From Pratylenchus scribneri (lineage: Eukaryota; Nematoda; Chromadorea; Rhabditida; Pratylenchidae), in assembly GCA_030063045.1 (NCBI GenBank), contig JAQSEB010000111.1, positions 806,001 through 870,000 on the forward strand: a stretch of DNA of 64,000 bases. Reading direction: 5' to 3'. Position 1 is the first letter of the stretch; the number at the start of each line of letters is the position of its first letter. The position numbers were made by a program, and so were the translations under genes. Positions 23,716-35,391 of the stretch are shown here, one piece after another. Below the pieces are notes generated by a model. The model searched no databases. It saw nothing but the letters and a program-made list of their open reading frames with translations, and was not told where the DNA came from.

Positions 23716-24386
23716 AAATTAAAGTTTGTGGACAAAAAAAATTGGCACACATTTAATATGTTTAATTTATTTTTTAAGACTGAAGCCTATTTGCTTGGCC
23801 TCCTGTTTTTCATTTTTGAAGATCCACCAGTGATGGGGAATTTACCAAATTTTTCAAAATATTTTGAAAGAGATCATCTTAGAATTATTAAGGATTTCAA
23901 TATGCTAACAATTTATAAATATTATAGATCAAAAAAGTAGAATTTTTGATCGAGAAAGGGGCAAAATGAATGCGCGGCTATGGCCAATGATGAGGGCCCA
24001 CAGCAAAGAAAATTTGAGTTAGTTTTTTAATTAAAATGAATTTGTCGGGAATTAAGCTAGATTCACATTAATGGAGCCGACAGACACATCGGCTTTAACA
24101 GAAGTAGAATTTTTGGGTATTTTCAAAATTTTAATCGACCAAAAAATTTTTATACTAAAAACAGAGGACAAATTTCTGTAACGGATTGTATATATTTTAA
24201 AAATATTAAGGGCTAAGAATAAAAAAAATATTGCTCTAGGTGGCCTAGGAGCCGAGATATGGCCATTAGTCACAAACTACAATGTCTGCCACCACACTAT
24301 TTCTGGTCAGTGGAAACTGAAAAACGAGATCGGCTGCAACAAATGTTGATTCATTTCATTTATAATTTTCTTCATTCTTTTGAGCA
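23716..24386. other. spacer with one unassigned plus-strand open frame
   Basis: An open frame at 23728-23940 ends RIIKDFNMLTIYKYYRSKK-stop and could be a terminal exon of the upstream gene, but no acceptor or phase links it. Nothing else recognised. Confidence 0.3.
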
Positions 24387-24937
24387 TTATACAAAGAAAA
24401 TCATTGTTGTTGCCAATGAAAATATCAGCAGACCAATGATTTGGAATTTTCCACCATTTTTAGCACCCACGGCATTGTTTTCTGCTCGATGTTTTTGTTT
24501 TCCCGATGAATTGCAGCCATCATAGGAACAAAAATGTGGCGGATCGCAGGCATGATGCCGTTGGAACATTGGTTGGAATATTGTGGCAAAATTTCGTGTG
24601 AAACATCCAGCCAATACTTAAATTATTAATTTATTATTGGAATTTTGTGAAAAAAATTAAAATATCTAATAGAAAAAAATTCTTATTTTAATTTATCTAA
24701 TTTCAACCAACCACCAACACGGTTTCCATCCACTTGGGAACGGCATCGTGCCGTGAAGCATTCATTTGTATTTGATGGACATTCGCCCATATCAAATTTG
24801 GGGCTGGCGGCTATTTTGAAATAGCAACGTAATGCTATAAAATATTCATATTATTTTAATTAATGGAAAGAATGTAAACCTTGAGATGATCTTACACAAA
24901 ATAGGAAGGTCAAATATATAACAAAATTATGGACCAT
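24387..24937 (-). CDS. Ly6/three-finger-like GPI-anchored surface protein
   Basis: Three exons (24937-24898, 24834-24715, 24616-24387), phases consistent, 129 residues. The N-terminal signal sequence MVHNFVIYLTFLF is followed directly by SLRCYFK, then spaced cysteines (GECPSNTNECFTARC, AGCF, HHACDPPHFCSYDGCN) ending in the DGCN motif typical of the Ly6/uPAR three-finger fold. The C-terminus is a hydrophobic stretch (IIGLLIFSLATTMIFFV) with no charged tail, as expected for a GPI-attachment signal. Probable neuronal or epidermal surface protein; partner unknown. Confidence 0.7.
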
Positions 24938-25437
24938 TTTCAGAATTTTTTTTTATAAAATGGCTAAAATATCAGCTAAATATTTAAACAATAAATATAA
25001 ATATAAAAGATCAATTAAATAAATTTGCGGTGTTGTTGATCATTAAAAATGCTGCAAAAATTGATGACAGATAGAAATAAAACAACAGGTGTCAAAAATT
25101 TGTGGTACATTCATGATCACTTTCAAAGGCATATCGAATTTATTCTATTTGGCCAAATTTTTGGCCGAATAAAATAAAAAAAGGGTCAGTTCATGTGGAG
25201 AAATGTCAGCTGACTACATCGGAAGAAAAAATGGAAAATATTAAAGAAAAAAATTAACAATGAAATTGGAGGAATTAATTCGTTTTATTTTCAGTATATA
25301 TGTACCCTTTTAGAACTTATATTATATTCTAAAAGTGTTCTCTATTTTTGGTATAAATTAATTTTTTGATCAATTAAAAAATTTTTTTGAGATACCCAAA
25401 AATATTTCGGCTCCATTTCTGTTTAGGCAAATAATTA

Positions 25438-25599
25438 ATGTCGACAGTTTCTATAAAATTTTTCGCCATTCTCATTTTTGCAGAGGAAATGGAGTCCGAT
25501 ATGGCTCGAAATATTCGACAAGCAATTAATAAGGCCCGACAAATTGAAGATACCCAAGTTGATTATCCCTGGCTTGAGGAACTTTTTATTTACCAATGA
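25438..25599 (+). CDS. candidate 53-residue small ORF
   Basis: A single open frame, ATG to TGA, with a hydrophobic start (MSTVSIKFFAILIFAEE) and a charged remainder (NIRQAINKARQIED...YPWLEELFIYQ). Its codon use looks like neighbouring genes. TTTTTGCAG at 25474-25482 would also serve as a splice or trans-splice acceptor, in which case translation could begin at the internal ATG (MESDMARN). Function unknown. Confidence 0.35.
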   Translation: MSTVSIKFFAILIFAEEMESDMARNIRQAINKARQIEDTQVDYPWLEELFIYQ

Positions 25600-26131
25600 A
25601 GTAAAATTAGTGGATTAGATAATTTATTTATGGAATTTTATTAATAAAAATGTTAAATTCAAAGTAAATTTATTAATTTTTTTAAAAATATATTTCAGCC
25701 TTTTTATTATTCAAATATTTTTAAAATTTTTTTATTATAAATAATGAACATAAAATTGGGCAATTTATTAAAACTATTCGAATTTGTTGATATAATTAAT
25801 TAATGAGAAATATAAAATGGCGAAAAGATTATTTATAACAGTCCAATTGTTTGACCCAGTCGGCCAAAACATACAACCAATTGGTAGATCTCTTCGAATT
25901 GAATTGTTTGGTTAATAATTCGGCACAGATTTAACAAATTTTAAAAGTTTTGAACCAAAAACAGAAAAATGGTTCTAACGTTTAATAACCTTATTTATCA
26001 ATCAAACCATGACATTTCATGGGAATAAAATTTATTTTTTTATTTACAAAAATAGATAGAAAATAAAAATATCATAATTTTAGAGAATAAATATTTTTAA
26101 TAAATATAATTTGAATTTGTTGAATTCATTT
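25600..26131. other. intergenic, nothing recognised
   Basis: AT-rich spacer downstream of the ZP-domain gene. Confidence 0.35.
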
Positions 26132-27950
26132 TTACGCCTTTATCGCCTTATAAATTCCGTTGATAATTTTGTGCAATTTTATGAAAATTGTCCAAATTGA
26201 AATGCAAAGAAGGACGCTAAATGTTGAAAGAATCAGAAGCCATGCCAAATTGGTGCAATTTATTAAATTGGCATAAATTGGTTGTTTTGTAGGTTGAATT
26301 TCGCCGATTAATTTTTCAGCATGAGGAGCTAATAGGAAAAATCAACAGTTTATTAATGAATTGCTGTAAATTCTCTATTAATAGCCCCAAGACTTTCAAA
26401 GACCTCTAAAGGGTGCTCTTTTTAAAGAGGACAGAGGGGCTTCTAATAAAGAATTTACTATATTTTACCTATTGAAATTGGTTGAAGTATTTGTGGCCTC
26501 ATATTCAGTTGAGTTTTGACAATTCTCGTCGAAATTGTTGCCGAAGTACTGCCATGAATTGCCGAATTTTCATTGCATTGCTGCAAATTAATTGCAATCA
26601 AATTTGCAATTTTGTGCTTTTAATATTCACCTTCAGAGCACACGGTGCCATACAAAGAGTGATTTGGCATTCAAAATAAACAATTGGACCGGTGGTGAAT
26701 TGGAATCCATAAAAATAGACAAAAACATGTTTTGGATGGCCATTTCCTCCATTTTCATTTTGAGACGAAATCATTGTTGGCCCATCGACGGCACGAGGCA
26801 GGGAAATTGCACAACTTGTTAATATAAAGAATAAATTAAATTATTAAATTTGTATCTTTTGTACCCATTATCATCAATTATTTGAATTGATGCTTCCGAA
26901 TTTCTTGACCCATCATGAGCAATGCATCCATGAACAAAAATATCATAAAATGCTAAATAAAGAGGAGAGGATAATTATTAATTAATTAATTAATTAATTA
27001 ACGAATATATATTTATTTTATATAATTTAAACATTGATATGTATTTTTTAAATATATCAAATTATATTACTGTTGTCGCTGAGTGAAGCATCCAATGTTA
27101 ATCTAGGGTGAATTATTGATATTATATTTATAATATTTTTTATTCACCTTTGCCCAATTGCGGCCTCATTTAATATTTGTCCAGCCAATCCATGGGCATC
27201 CCGAATTTGCAAGGAAAATAACGGAATTGCTGGCGCCCTTCCAAGCAAAGATGCAATCGATTCACGGTCACTAAATATATTAAATTGAATAATTGAATTT
27301 TTAATAAAATGAAATTATTAATTTTGACATTGTCCTGAAGCCAGAATCAATTGAAGGTGACCCAATTGTCAATGTCAATGATTGTTCTTTTCGAGCATGC
27401 ACACAACTGACGGACAGTGACAAGGATTGTTGCGTCAATATTTGTGCATCGCCGGACACAATCAACATTACGGAATGTTCTCCTATATTCTACAAAAAAA
27501 TATTAAAATAAAATATTAAATTAAATATTAATTGACTGGATCCCATCGAATTCCACAAAATGATGGCCGGCCTAAAGGCAAAATAATCTAAATTTGTGAA
27601 AATAATTTAATTAAAAAAATATTTATGTACCAATAAATAATGCCCACCATTTCCTCGCCATTTACACTTTTCATTGTTGAATTGGCCTTGCACAAAAACA
27701 ATCCCATTGAATGGATTCCGAAAGCTCAAATTTACAACCATTCTATCCGAGGAACAAACAACTTCTCGATCTGAAAAATTTAATTAAATTTTAAGGAATT
27801 TTTAATCAAAAACCTTCGAGCATTTCATTGCATTTTATTTGAACCTAAATTGATAATTATTTATAATTAAATATACTTATTATATACCAAAATTAGCAGA
27901 AAAATTGATAAATAATTAAATAGAAATAGTGGTGGATTGGCTGGGTACAT
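26132..27950 (-). CDS. ZP-domain (cuticlin-like) transmembrane protein
   Basis: Eleven exons: 27950-27888, 27844-27814, 27770-27631, 27587-27537, 27489-27329, 27270-27148, 27102-27071, 26952-26865, 26814-26631, 26580-26469 and 26328-26132. The signal peptide ends FLLIL. The ZP-N half reads VVCSSDRMVVNLSFRNPFNG IVFVQG, then C...FCGIRW and VSCVHARK. The ZP-C half contains VHGCIAHDG, NGCAISLPRAVDG and VYFECQITLCMAPC. Near the C-terminus there is one transmembrane helix (LAWLLILSTFSVLLCISIW) and a short basic tail. Cuticlin-type ZP proteins are secretory precursors cleaved from their anchor and assembled into cuticle or alae. No classical RxxR cleavage site stands out before the TM. One intron carries a 100-bp MITE. 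Confidence 0.9.
26368..26468. repeat. 100-bp MITE in ZP gene intron (GAAGCCC family)
   Basis: Foldback: TAAATTCTCTATTAATAGCC at the left is the inverse of GGGGCTTCTAATAAAGAATT at the right, with a central CCTCTAAAGGG. Related to the termini of the element at 45060-45722. Confidence 0.65.
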
Positions 27951-28139
27951 TTTGGACTTAATGATTTTTTTTATCTATAAGTCAACCTTTTGGTCTCTCC
28001 TTAAGATGGTTGCGCAACCAAGTTTATGCGCAATTCCCAATCAATTTGCGGGTCGTGCTTGAGGGTTGTCCCCCTCATTCAATGCCCTTGTTCATCATCA
28101 AAGTATGCGCGTAGCCATCCTTCCTTCCGTCTCATCATA

Positions 28140-28330
28140 CTTAAACCCTTTCCCATCTTCACCTTGAGCTCAAGTTTTACCAAAACCACTTGAAGCCATA
28201 CGATTATATTTTTTCGGCGGTGATCGGACTAATTCGTGCTCAGTCAGTAAATTTTGAAGAAAAGAGGAAAAAATATTGGTGAATAAAAATAATATTTAAT
28301 AAATTAAAAAGGCAATGAAATGGCTTCAAT
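28140..28330. repeat. duplicated intergenic element, copy 1
   Basis: Matches 28865-29030 over about 150 bp. The best conserved core is GAAGCCATACGATTATATTT-TTTCGGC-GTGATC-G-CTAATTCG, followed by AATTTTGAA (a possible Sm-like U-rich site) and AATATTGGTGAATAAA. It may be an unrecognised small RNA or a promoter duplicate. No known RNA family was matched by eye. Confidence 0.4.
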
Positions 28331-28734
28331 TGAAGGATTGGCAGGATATTAACAAGTGGACGGCCAAAAAAAATTATAAGACATTGGATTTCAGGCATAA
28401 AAGATTACAAAAAATATAGTAATAATTCGATTTCGACTTCGATTCACCAAACGAATTTTATCTTTCGGGAAAACAAGAGAAATTAACAAGAAAAATATTA
28501 TAAATTAAAATTTCTAAAAACTTTTAGTCTTTTTTATATTATTTTAAATAAATTTTTTTAAATTTTTTCTCCTTCAATATAATCTTGATTCAAATTTCAA
28601 AGTAATAGATATGTCGGAATTATTAAAAGTAAAGATATTCTTAAAAAAAGGAAATGTAAAATGTATTATTATGTAATCTGACGGTCTCTAAAATTTCATA
28701 TTCGCTCGATGAATAAATTAAAATATTAATATTT

Positions 28735-28815
28735 AGAATAAAGTGGACAAAGATTTCATCAACCTCAACCATAGTCAATAAGATTACGCAAATAATTGGA
28801 AGAACATTATGTAAT
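28735..28815 (+). pseudogene. fossil of a nuclear-receptor last exon
   Basis: AATAAAGTGGACAAAGATTT preceded by TTTAG closely copies the start of the last NHR exon at 19749. A decayed match to its end (ATTACGCAAATAATTGG, AGAACATTATGTAA against the TTACACAAATATTTGG, GAGAGTATTGTTTGA segments) follows. The frame is not maintained. A relic of a second nuclear receptor or of a partial duplication. Confidence 0.55.
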
Positions 28816-28864
28816 TTGATATAGGTTAATTTATTTAATATAAATTTGATAACACTTTTATTCC

Positions 28865-29030
28865 TACTTAAACCCCTCATCTTCTTCATCTTGAGTCCAA
28901 TCAAAACCATTTGAAGCCATACGATTATATTTTTTCGGCTGTGATCAGCCTAATTCGAGTTAATTAATTTTGAAAGAAAGGAAAATATTGGTGAATAAAA
29001 TAATATTTATCAAATTTATAAAACGGAATA
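28865..29030. repeat. duplicated intergenic element, copy 2
   Basis: Partner of 28140-28330, same orientation, immediately 3' of the Rab-type gene's stop codon. Confidence 0.4.
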
Positions 29031-29062
29031 AAAATATTGCCCAGATTGTTTTTTTGCCCTCT

Positions 29063-32000
29063 TTAAATGCAGCACCAACTTCTTTTCCCTCCACCCATCA
29101 TTGATTCCAATTTGATCAATTCATCCATGTGCTCATCTTCCCGGATTTGGAGGCGTCTAAAAAAGAAATTAATAAATGTGTAAAATTTTATTTTTTTATT
29201 TGTAATTTCCTATTTAAGTGATTATTCTCTACCAAATTAATTTATTCCTATTATAAAATTTATTTTCGAATTAAAAAATGCAGGCTAATTTTTGGTCTCT
29301 TAGTTAGCTATAAAATTTTCAGCTATTTTAACTAGAAAATAATTCTCTCTTTGCTATTTAACATTTTTTATAAATGATTTAAAAATTAAAATTAATCTAT
29401 GAATATTGGGGCTTGATAAAAATATCAAAATTTACAATGCTAATGCCTGCATGCATTCATCAATGCCTTGGCCGGTGAATGCGCTGGTCTCGAAGAAGAG
29501 CATGTCAAATTCCTTAATGATATTAAAATTATTATCAAAATAAATAAGTATTTAAAAAATATATAAACATATTCTAAATAATCAAATCTTTTCCTTATTA
29601 AAGGTACGGTATTCGGTCTACATTTTTGAATTACAAATTGCTATTCAGAACAATAGAAGGAATACCGTAGGTAATATAATAAATAATAGTTGTTTATTAA
29701 TGAATTAATGAATTTATACATTTGCCAAATCCTTCCCATGTTGATATGTGATCGTCCGGCAATGTTCATTTGGATATAAATCAACTTTATTTCCAACCAA
29801 ACATAAAACGCATCCATCATCGACGCCAATCCGAACGGACTCAATCCAATTTCGTACATTTACGAATGATGTTTCCTTCAAATAAAAATAATATATATTA
29901 AATAAATATTATTATACCGATGTAACATCGTACATGAGGACAACGCCATCAGCTTTCCGAAAATATTGTTTCGTGATGGAACGGAAACTAATTTGAAAAA
30001 TAATAAATTAAAAATTCATTCCAATTTACCGTTCTTGTCCGGCAGTGTCCCACAATTGTAAGGCAACGAGTCGATCACGAACGGACAATGTTTTCACTGT
30101 GAAATCCACTCCTAATTTTGATTAGATTTAGTGAAATAATTCATTAATCAATTTACCAATTGTGGCACTGAACAATGGTTTAAAACGATTATGACAGAAT
30201 CTGTAAAAATAATTTTAAAATGATTTTTTGTGAATAAGGAAAACCTGTGCAAAAAGCAAGTTTTCCCGACGGCAGAATCACCAACAAAAACCACTTTAAA
30301 AATTCGTTCCGGGCAAATACTCTGAAGAAATCGAATTAATTATAAATAGTTTTCCCAAAAATAATTTGAAATAAACTGACAGCCGGATTTCCGCAAGTGG
30401 TCCTTCGGGTGAATAAATGTTGCATAAATTCGGCCTCCTTGAATGGAATCGGCTCGGAACAAGTCGACCCGGGTGATTTCATTTCATGCAGCAAAACATG
30501 TGCCGATACCTGGATTTATAAGAGGAAACAATATTTTAATTAAATTGCCTTATTACTATTTACCCCATTTGAACGCTCAAAATTGTTTGGTGCCGAATGT
30601 TGACTTTGATATCGATGCCCCAAATTTGGATTGGTCAACAGTAATTCATCGTGAAGTGAAATGCCACTTTGACTGCCTGGGGAATAGCCTGCAAAAACAA
30701 TTTGATTAAATCATTTTCATTAAATTGAATTCTATTTATAATTATTCCAATTAAATTCTTTATGATCCTTTTTTCAGTAGATCGGTTTTAATAAGATAAC
30801 TTCCTAATGCTTGATCAATCTTATACTGATATATTGAACTGATCAATAATGAATTGATTGTCATGGTTTCTACAAAATTCAAGGGGTTAAACCGTTTAAA
30901 CATATTTTTATTTTTGGTTTATAAATATTTTAATTTTGATCTAATAAGCCATGAAAATATATAGGCTAATCGATAGGTCTCGATGAACTCTATCGAATGG
31001 TATATAATGATTAGGGTTTCGGTTCAAACATCAAAAAACTTATTAGCTTTCTGCAAAAGAATTTATATCTATCGGCAAAAACTTTCCCATTTATTATTTT
31101 ATTTTAAAATTTGAATACTTCCGCCGGTGGTTCGTCTCTCTCCATTTGTTGAATTTGTGCCATGCCAATATTCACTCAATTGGGAAGAGGGCGAAATGCC
31201 ACCCAAATAGCCCATTGGACTGATTGTGGTCGTCGTTGAATATTCATCTCGGCCCAAATTGGCGGCGGCCAATCCGCCTCCTCCGCCCTCACATGGGCCA
31301 CTGTCAATTGCGATGGTCAATTTTCGAGTTGGGGACCATTCTTCACCGGATGAACATTTCTATTAATAAAATTTTATTAAATACCCAAAAAATGGATCCA
31401 CACCCTTTCACTGTCCGTATCCAAGGAAATATTCCGGAATTCGCTTATTCCACCTTTTTCCATCCTCTGCGTATTTTTTGTGCCCTTTCCCAGCAAAAAT
31501 GGTTCTATATTAAATTAATTAATTTAATTTTAATTGGAAACTTGCTTATCACTGTGAGGAAATCCTTCTCATAGACCAAATTGACTCGATAACGATCGGC
31601 CAAATCGAATGCCCTTTCCACTTGCAAAAATTGTTCCGTCGAAATCAACAATTGAAGATGTTCCAAATCCGATCGAACAATAAATCCTTTTGAGTCTTTA
31701 TCGCACAAAGTGAACAGACGAAGTGCCTAAAAAGAATAATGTGCACAAAAATAATTATTTTTTGTTATATTGAAATGCAAATATTGCGGAAATAAAAACA
31801 AAAAACCCTTATAGAAAGGATTTCTGAGGGGAAAAATAATCGCTCGCCTCTCCCAAAAATCCACAGGCCCAAAAAGACCGCACGCTGTAAAAAGGGCCAA
31901 AATAAAATCGATTTAATATTATTATTGGCCAAGAGAATGTGGTTCAATCCGTCAAATGGTATGGAGACTAATATTTGCCTTATTATTAGAATGATTAAGC

Positions 32001-32619
32001 CCTAAAGAATAAAATATGACATTTTTGAATAAAATTGACTTGGCTGTCCTTGAAAAATGCAAAATTATTTAATTTTTTAGTAATTATTTACGGGCAAAGA
32101 ATTCCAAAATTAAAGGTCAATTTTGGCCATAAATAGAACATTCAAATGAATAAAATGTAAATAAATAATTTATGCTTATTTACCTAGGTTTTGACCATAG
32201 ATAGGGAAAATACTTATTCCCCCTTTCCCTCTCATTTATTCAAATTTCCATCCAATCACCTGTTCCTCAATGAATGCCATTTTGTCGGCTGCCTCTTCGA
32301 TTTCCTCTTTCTCCTTGGCCATATCATTCTCAATGGAAAATATCCGAAATTTTGCCCTTTTTTCTGCAACATTTTCTTCATTCATTTTCTTCTCCTCCTT
32401 TATTCCAATTTCTTCTTCCTCTTCCTTTTTTTCTTCCTCATTCTCTTCTTCATCTTCTTCCATCAAAACGCCCATTGGCGGCGATTGAACCCGAATTGGT
32501 GATTGGGGCGGTTTTTGTGGTGGCAGCTGGGAAAACGTAAATGGCGACGATGTGGATGAGGAGGACATCGATGGAAGCCCATTGGGCATGGGCGAAGGTG
32601 GCGGCGAGAAAAAATTCAT
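29063..32619 (-). CDS. RASEF/Rab45-type EF-hand Rab GTPase
   Basis: Thirteen exons: 32619-32260, 31726-31546, 31504-31385, 31340-31119, 30688-30564, 30509-30381, 30321-30245, 30200-30157, 30111-30030, 29987-29918, 29875-29720, 29512-29436 and 29156-29063; 578 residues. Order: a Pro/Ser-rich and very acidic N-terminus ([17 protein letters not shown]), an EF-hand-like segment ([20 protein letters not shown]), a Gly/Ser-rich linker, then a complete Rab domain with GDSAVGKT (P-loop), [14 protein letters not shown] and ETSA. It ends KRSWCCI, a Cys-Cys prenylation-type C-terminus. This matches the RASEF family (EF-hand, linker, C-terminal Rab), which acts in membrane traffic. Here the coiled-coil region is short and only one convincing EF loop is visible. 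Intron 2 uses a GC donor (AA|GCAAGT), the only option in phase. Exon 4 edges are the least certain. Confidence 0.9.
30770..31080. repeat. foldback MITE, GACGC-core family, Rab gene intron
   Basis: Degenerate copy: GGGGTTAAACCGTTTAAACA, GGTCTCGATGAACTCTATCG and AATGGTATATAATGATTAGG resemble the core at 35090-35140. Arms are weakly complementary. Edges approximate. Confidence 0.4.
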
Positions 32620-33904
32620 TTTTATTACTAATTTAATCAATTTTGTGGAAATTTTTGGGAGTTAAATTAAATTATTATTTTATTGAAATTATTTTTCTAG
32701 GAAAAATAATAATTTTCTGTAAAAGGGGGGATAATTATATTTTGAAATTTTCAAAAAAAGGATAATAAAAAATTATTGAATTTTTTTATTATGCGCGAAA
32801 TTTTTTGTTCGAAAGAGAAAACAAATAAAAATAAATTGGCCCATAAAAAATAGTAATTTTCAATTTTTCGCTGCATTGTTTAATAATATATATTGTTAAT
32901 TTTTTTCAAAAAAATAAAATCGATAATTTTAGTAAAATATAAATAAAATATTTGTTAAAATTAAAATTTATCAATTTTTTGTAAAAAGAACTTCCCGAAA
33001 GAATATGTTTTTTTGTGCATGCACATTCATTCATTCATTGTGAATGAGTGGGAAAATAAAATATAATAAATTACATTTTTCGGCCGAATATTGGCAAGGA
33101 AAATTGGCTAAAAATTGGAGAGGCCAAAAATGGAAAAAAAAATGAAGAATTGTTCCCCCCGAAAATAAATAAATTTTAAATGAGAGAAAAAAATTTCCTG
33201 AAAAATTAATTTTAAGAATTTTTTTGGAAATTCAAAAGAGTGAAAATTGAAAAATAAAAACGTCTGAAAAATTTGGAAAAATATGCTTTTATGATAGCTG
33301 AAATATTTATCATTTAATTTTATTTTTTGGATTTTTTTTATTTTTTTGATAGTGGAATCTCGGTCCTCGGTATTGATGGGTATATTGGGGTCGATTATTT
33401 CTTCATCCTCAGACGGCCAATAATTCCCGAATAAATTCGATTTTAATTTATTCTAGGCCAATTTTTTATGGAAGGCCGTTTCACCATAAATATAAACCGT
33501 CCATTCCTCTCTTCATTTTATTTATCCAATTTTAATAAAAAGGTGGATTTTTGGGACAAAATTTTGTTCTCTCTGGTGCCCATCTTTCCCTCAAATTTCA
33601 AATTTCATATTCAAATATTTGCACAAAAAAATGAGAGGGTATGAATTATTTATTGGAGTGAAGTGCATTTAAAAGGGAATATATTAATTAAGGTTTGATT
33701 TAAATTGAAAATAATATATCTGTTTTTAATGAAAATTATAATAAATCGATGAAATGAAATGAACAATGATCAAAAATTTTTCATATCAATATCAAAATTA
33801 TGAAGAAATAGAAAAAAAACTGCAAAAAATCAAAAATTCTTTCTAAGCAACAAAAATTTATTCAAAATAATAATGAATTTTTTAATATATTATTTTCTTG
33901 AGCA
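32620..33904. other. intergenic, nothing recognised
   Basis: Very AT-rich; presumably holds the promoter of the Rab-type gene. A GC-richer patch at 33350-33430 has no clear frame. Confidence 0.35.
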
Positions 33905-34015
33905 TCAAGTCCAAATCTTACCGTATAATGGTTTGCTCTGATTATAATCAATTCCATAAATGTAATAATTGAATAAAATTGATGTAATAAAAATAAAAAT
34001 TATTAAATTCTTCAT
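33905..34015 (-). CDS. candidate 36-residue secreted peptide
   Basis: ATG-to-TGA frame with a strong signal sequence (MKNLIIFIFITSILFN) and a short polar tail (DYNQSKPLYGKIWT). Alternatively it is a first exon, because GTAAGA after LY is a good donor, but no downstream exon in phase was found. Function unknown. Confidence 0.35.
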   Translation of the reverse strand: MKNLIIFIFITSILFNYYIYGIDYNQSKPLYGKIWT

Positions 34016-34473
34016 TTTTATTATTGTAAAAAATTGAAAAAATGATTTTAAATTTATCGCAGAAATATTTTGGGCAGTAGGAAGTTATTTTATTTTAATG
34101 AACCAATTGGAGTTATTTCAGATTTCAGTCAAATTTTTACCCAATTATTTGCACACCTAAATTGTCCAATTTATGATAGATCCGTAATTTATTTATGTAG
34201 AAAAAATGGAAAAATATATGAATTGTTTTCAAGATAAAAAACATCATATTTAATTCCTTCATTTATATGAACAATTTTAAAGGAAAATAATGAATAATCC
34301 GCAAAATAAAAATATTAAGCAATTGTTTCAATTTTGATTAATTAAAATGAATTCATAAAATGAAAATTGCAATTATGAAAGGGAAAATATTCTATTATAT
34401 TCATAGTGAATAGTTTTAAAAAAATATGTAAATTTTTGCCCATTCATGATCATTTTTGGTTCGGAATTCATAT

Positions 34474-34950
34474 TCAGCCGCAATGATTATTTCCGCCATT
34501 TTGTTGAACATCGGTTGGTGAAAAAACAAATATTGAATTGCGAACTTCGACCCCAACATTGATTTCCTCTTCTCCATCTTCATTCCCTCCATTCAGCCCA
34601 ATTCTGGCCGCATTCAATTGTTGATTTTGGCCGAATATTGGTTGCCATTGCCAATTCTGAACAAATCGAGGATTTGTCGCATTAATTCCATTCGGCGCTG
34701 GAACATTTATGTCACCAACTAAAATTGTAAAAATTAACCAATGAAATTCTTATTGAAAAACTCAATTCTTACTGCCGGAACAATGCTAATTCGGATTTCA
34801 TTTTCAATGGAATTCATTTGACTTGTCCTTTCATTTTCTGGTTGTTGTTGGGCATTTTCCGATGTCGATGGGAAATCATTTGTTCCAATTTGTTCTGTTG
34901 CATGCAAAAATACATTTGCTTGACCGGAAAAAGCAATACTTCGGGGCCTA
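34474..34950 (-). CDS. 3' part of an unidentified Asn/Gln-rich protein gene
   Basis: Two exon-like blocks. 34950-34773 encodes PRSIAFSGQANVFLHATEQI and a Gln/Glu-rich stretch, with a good GTAAGA donor. 34718-34474 encodes GDINVPAPNGINATNPRF...VGVEVRNSIFVFSP...NNHCG-stop. The reading phases of the two blocks do not agree with the obvious donor, so either a frameshift, a different junction or two genes must be assumed. No start exon was found; a foldback MITE lies directly upstream. Family not recognised. Confidence 0.4.
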
Positions 34951-34999
34951 AATTAGCAAATATTAATTATAATTAATGTTACGATTAAATATTTAAAGA

Positions 35000-35325
35000 A
35001 CCCTATTTTATATTTTTACCCTGAAAATCGTTTTTGACTTCAAATTAATCTGAAAATGGTTTTAGACCTTATACAAACCTTTTACTAATGCGTAGAACTC
35101 ATCAAGACGCATTGAATGGTATATAAAATATCAGGTTTTGGCCCAAAATTTAAATGTGTAAACAAAAAACTCGAAATATGATTTAAACGGTTTAATTCAG
35201 TCAGCTTCGAATTTAAACAAAGAAATGTTTATATCAAAAGAGATAATACGATGAGATAATTGATTAAATTTGTAGAGTCTAAAACCGGTAGAAATCAAAA
35301 ATTACTTTTTGATTTAAAAAATGGA
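35000..35325. repeat. foldback MITE, GACGC-core family
   Basis: Left arm GTTTTTGACTTCAAATTAAT ... ATGGTTTTAGACC; right arm GTCTAAAACCGGTAGAAATC, inverted. Core CTCATCAAGACGCATTGAAT and AATATCAGGTTTTGGCCC. Flanked by genes on both sides. Confidence 0.6.
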
Positions 35326-35391
35326 AAGTCGGGTAAAAAACTGCTTTCCAGTTTCCATTAATAATTTCTGAATTAAATATTATTAAACTTA

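Noticed and set aside
31224..31574. 116-codon plus-strand frame opposite the Rab-type gene
   Set aside because: Antisense shadow of real exons with conserved protein sequence on the minus strand.
32191..32540. Plus-strand Ser/Phe-rich frames
   Set aside because: Shadow of the Glu-rich first exon of the Rab-type gene.
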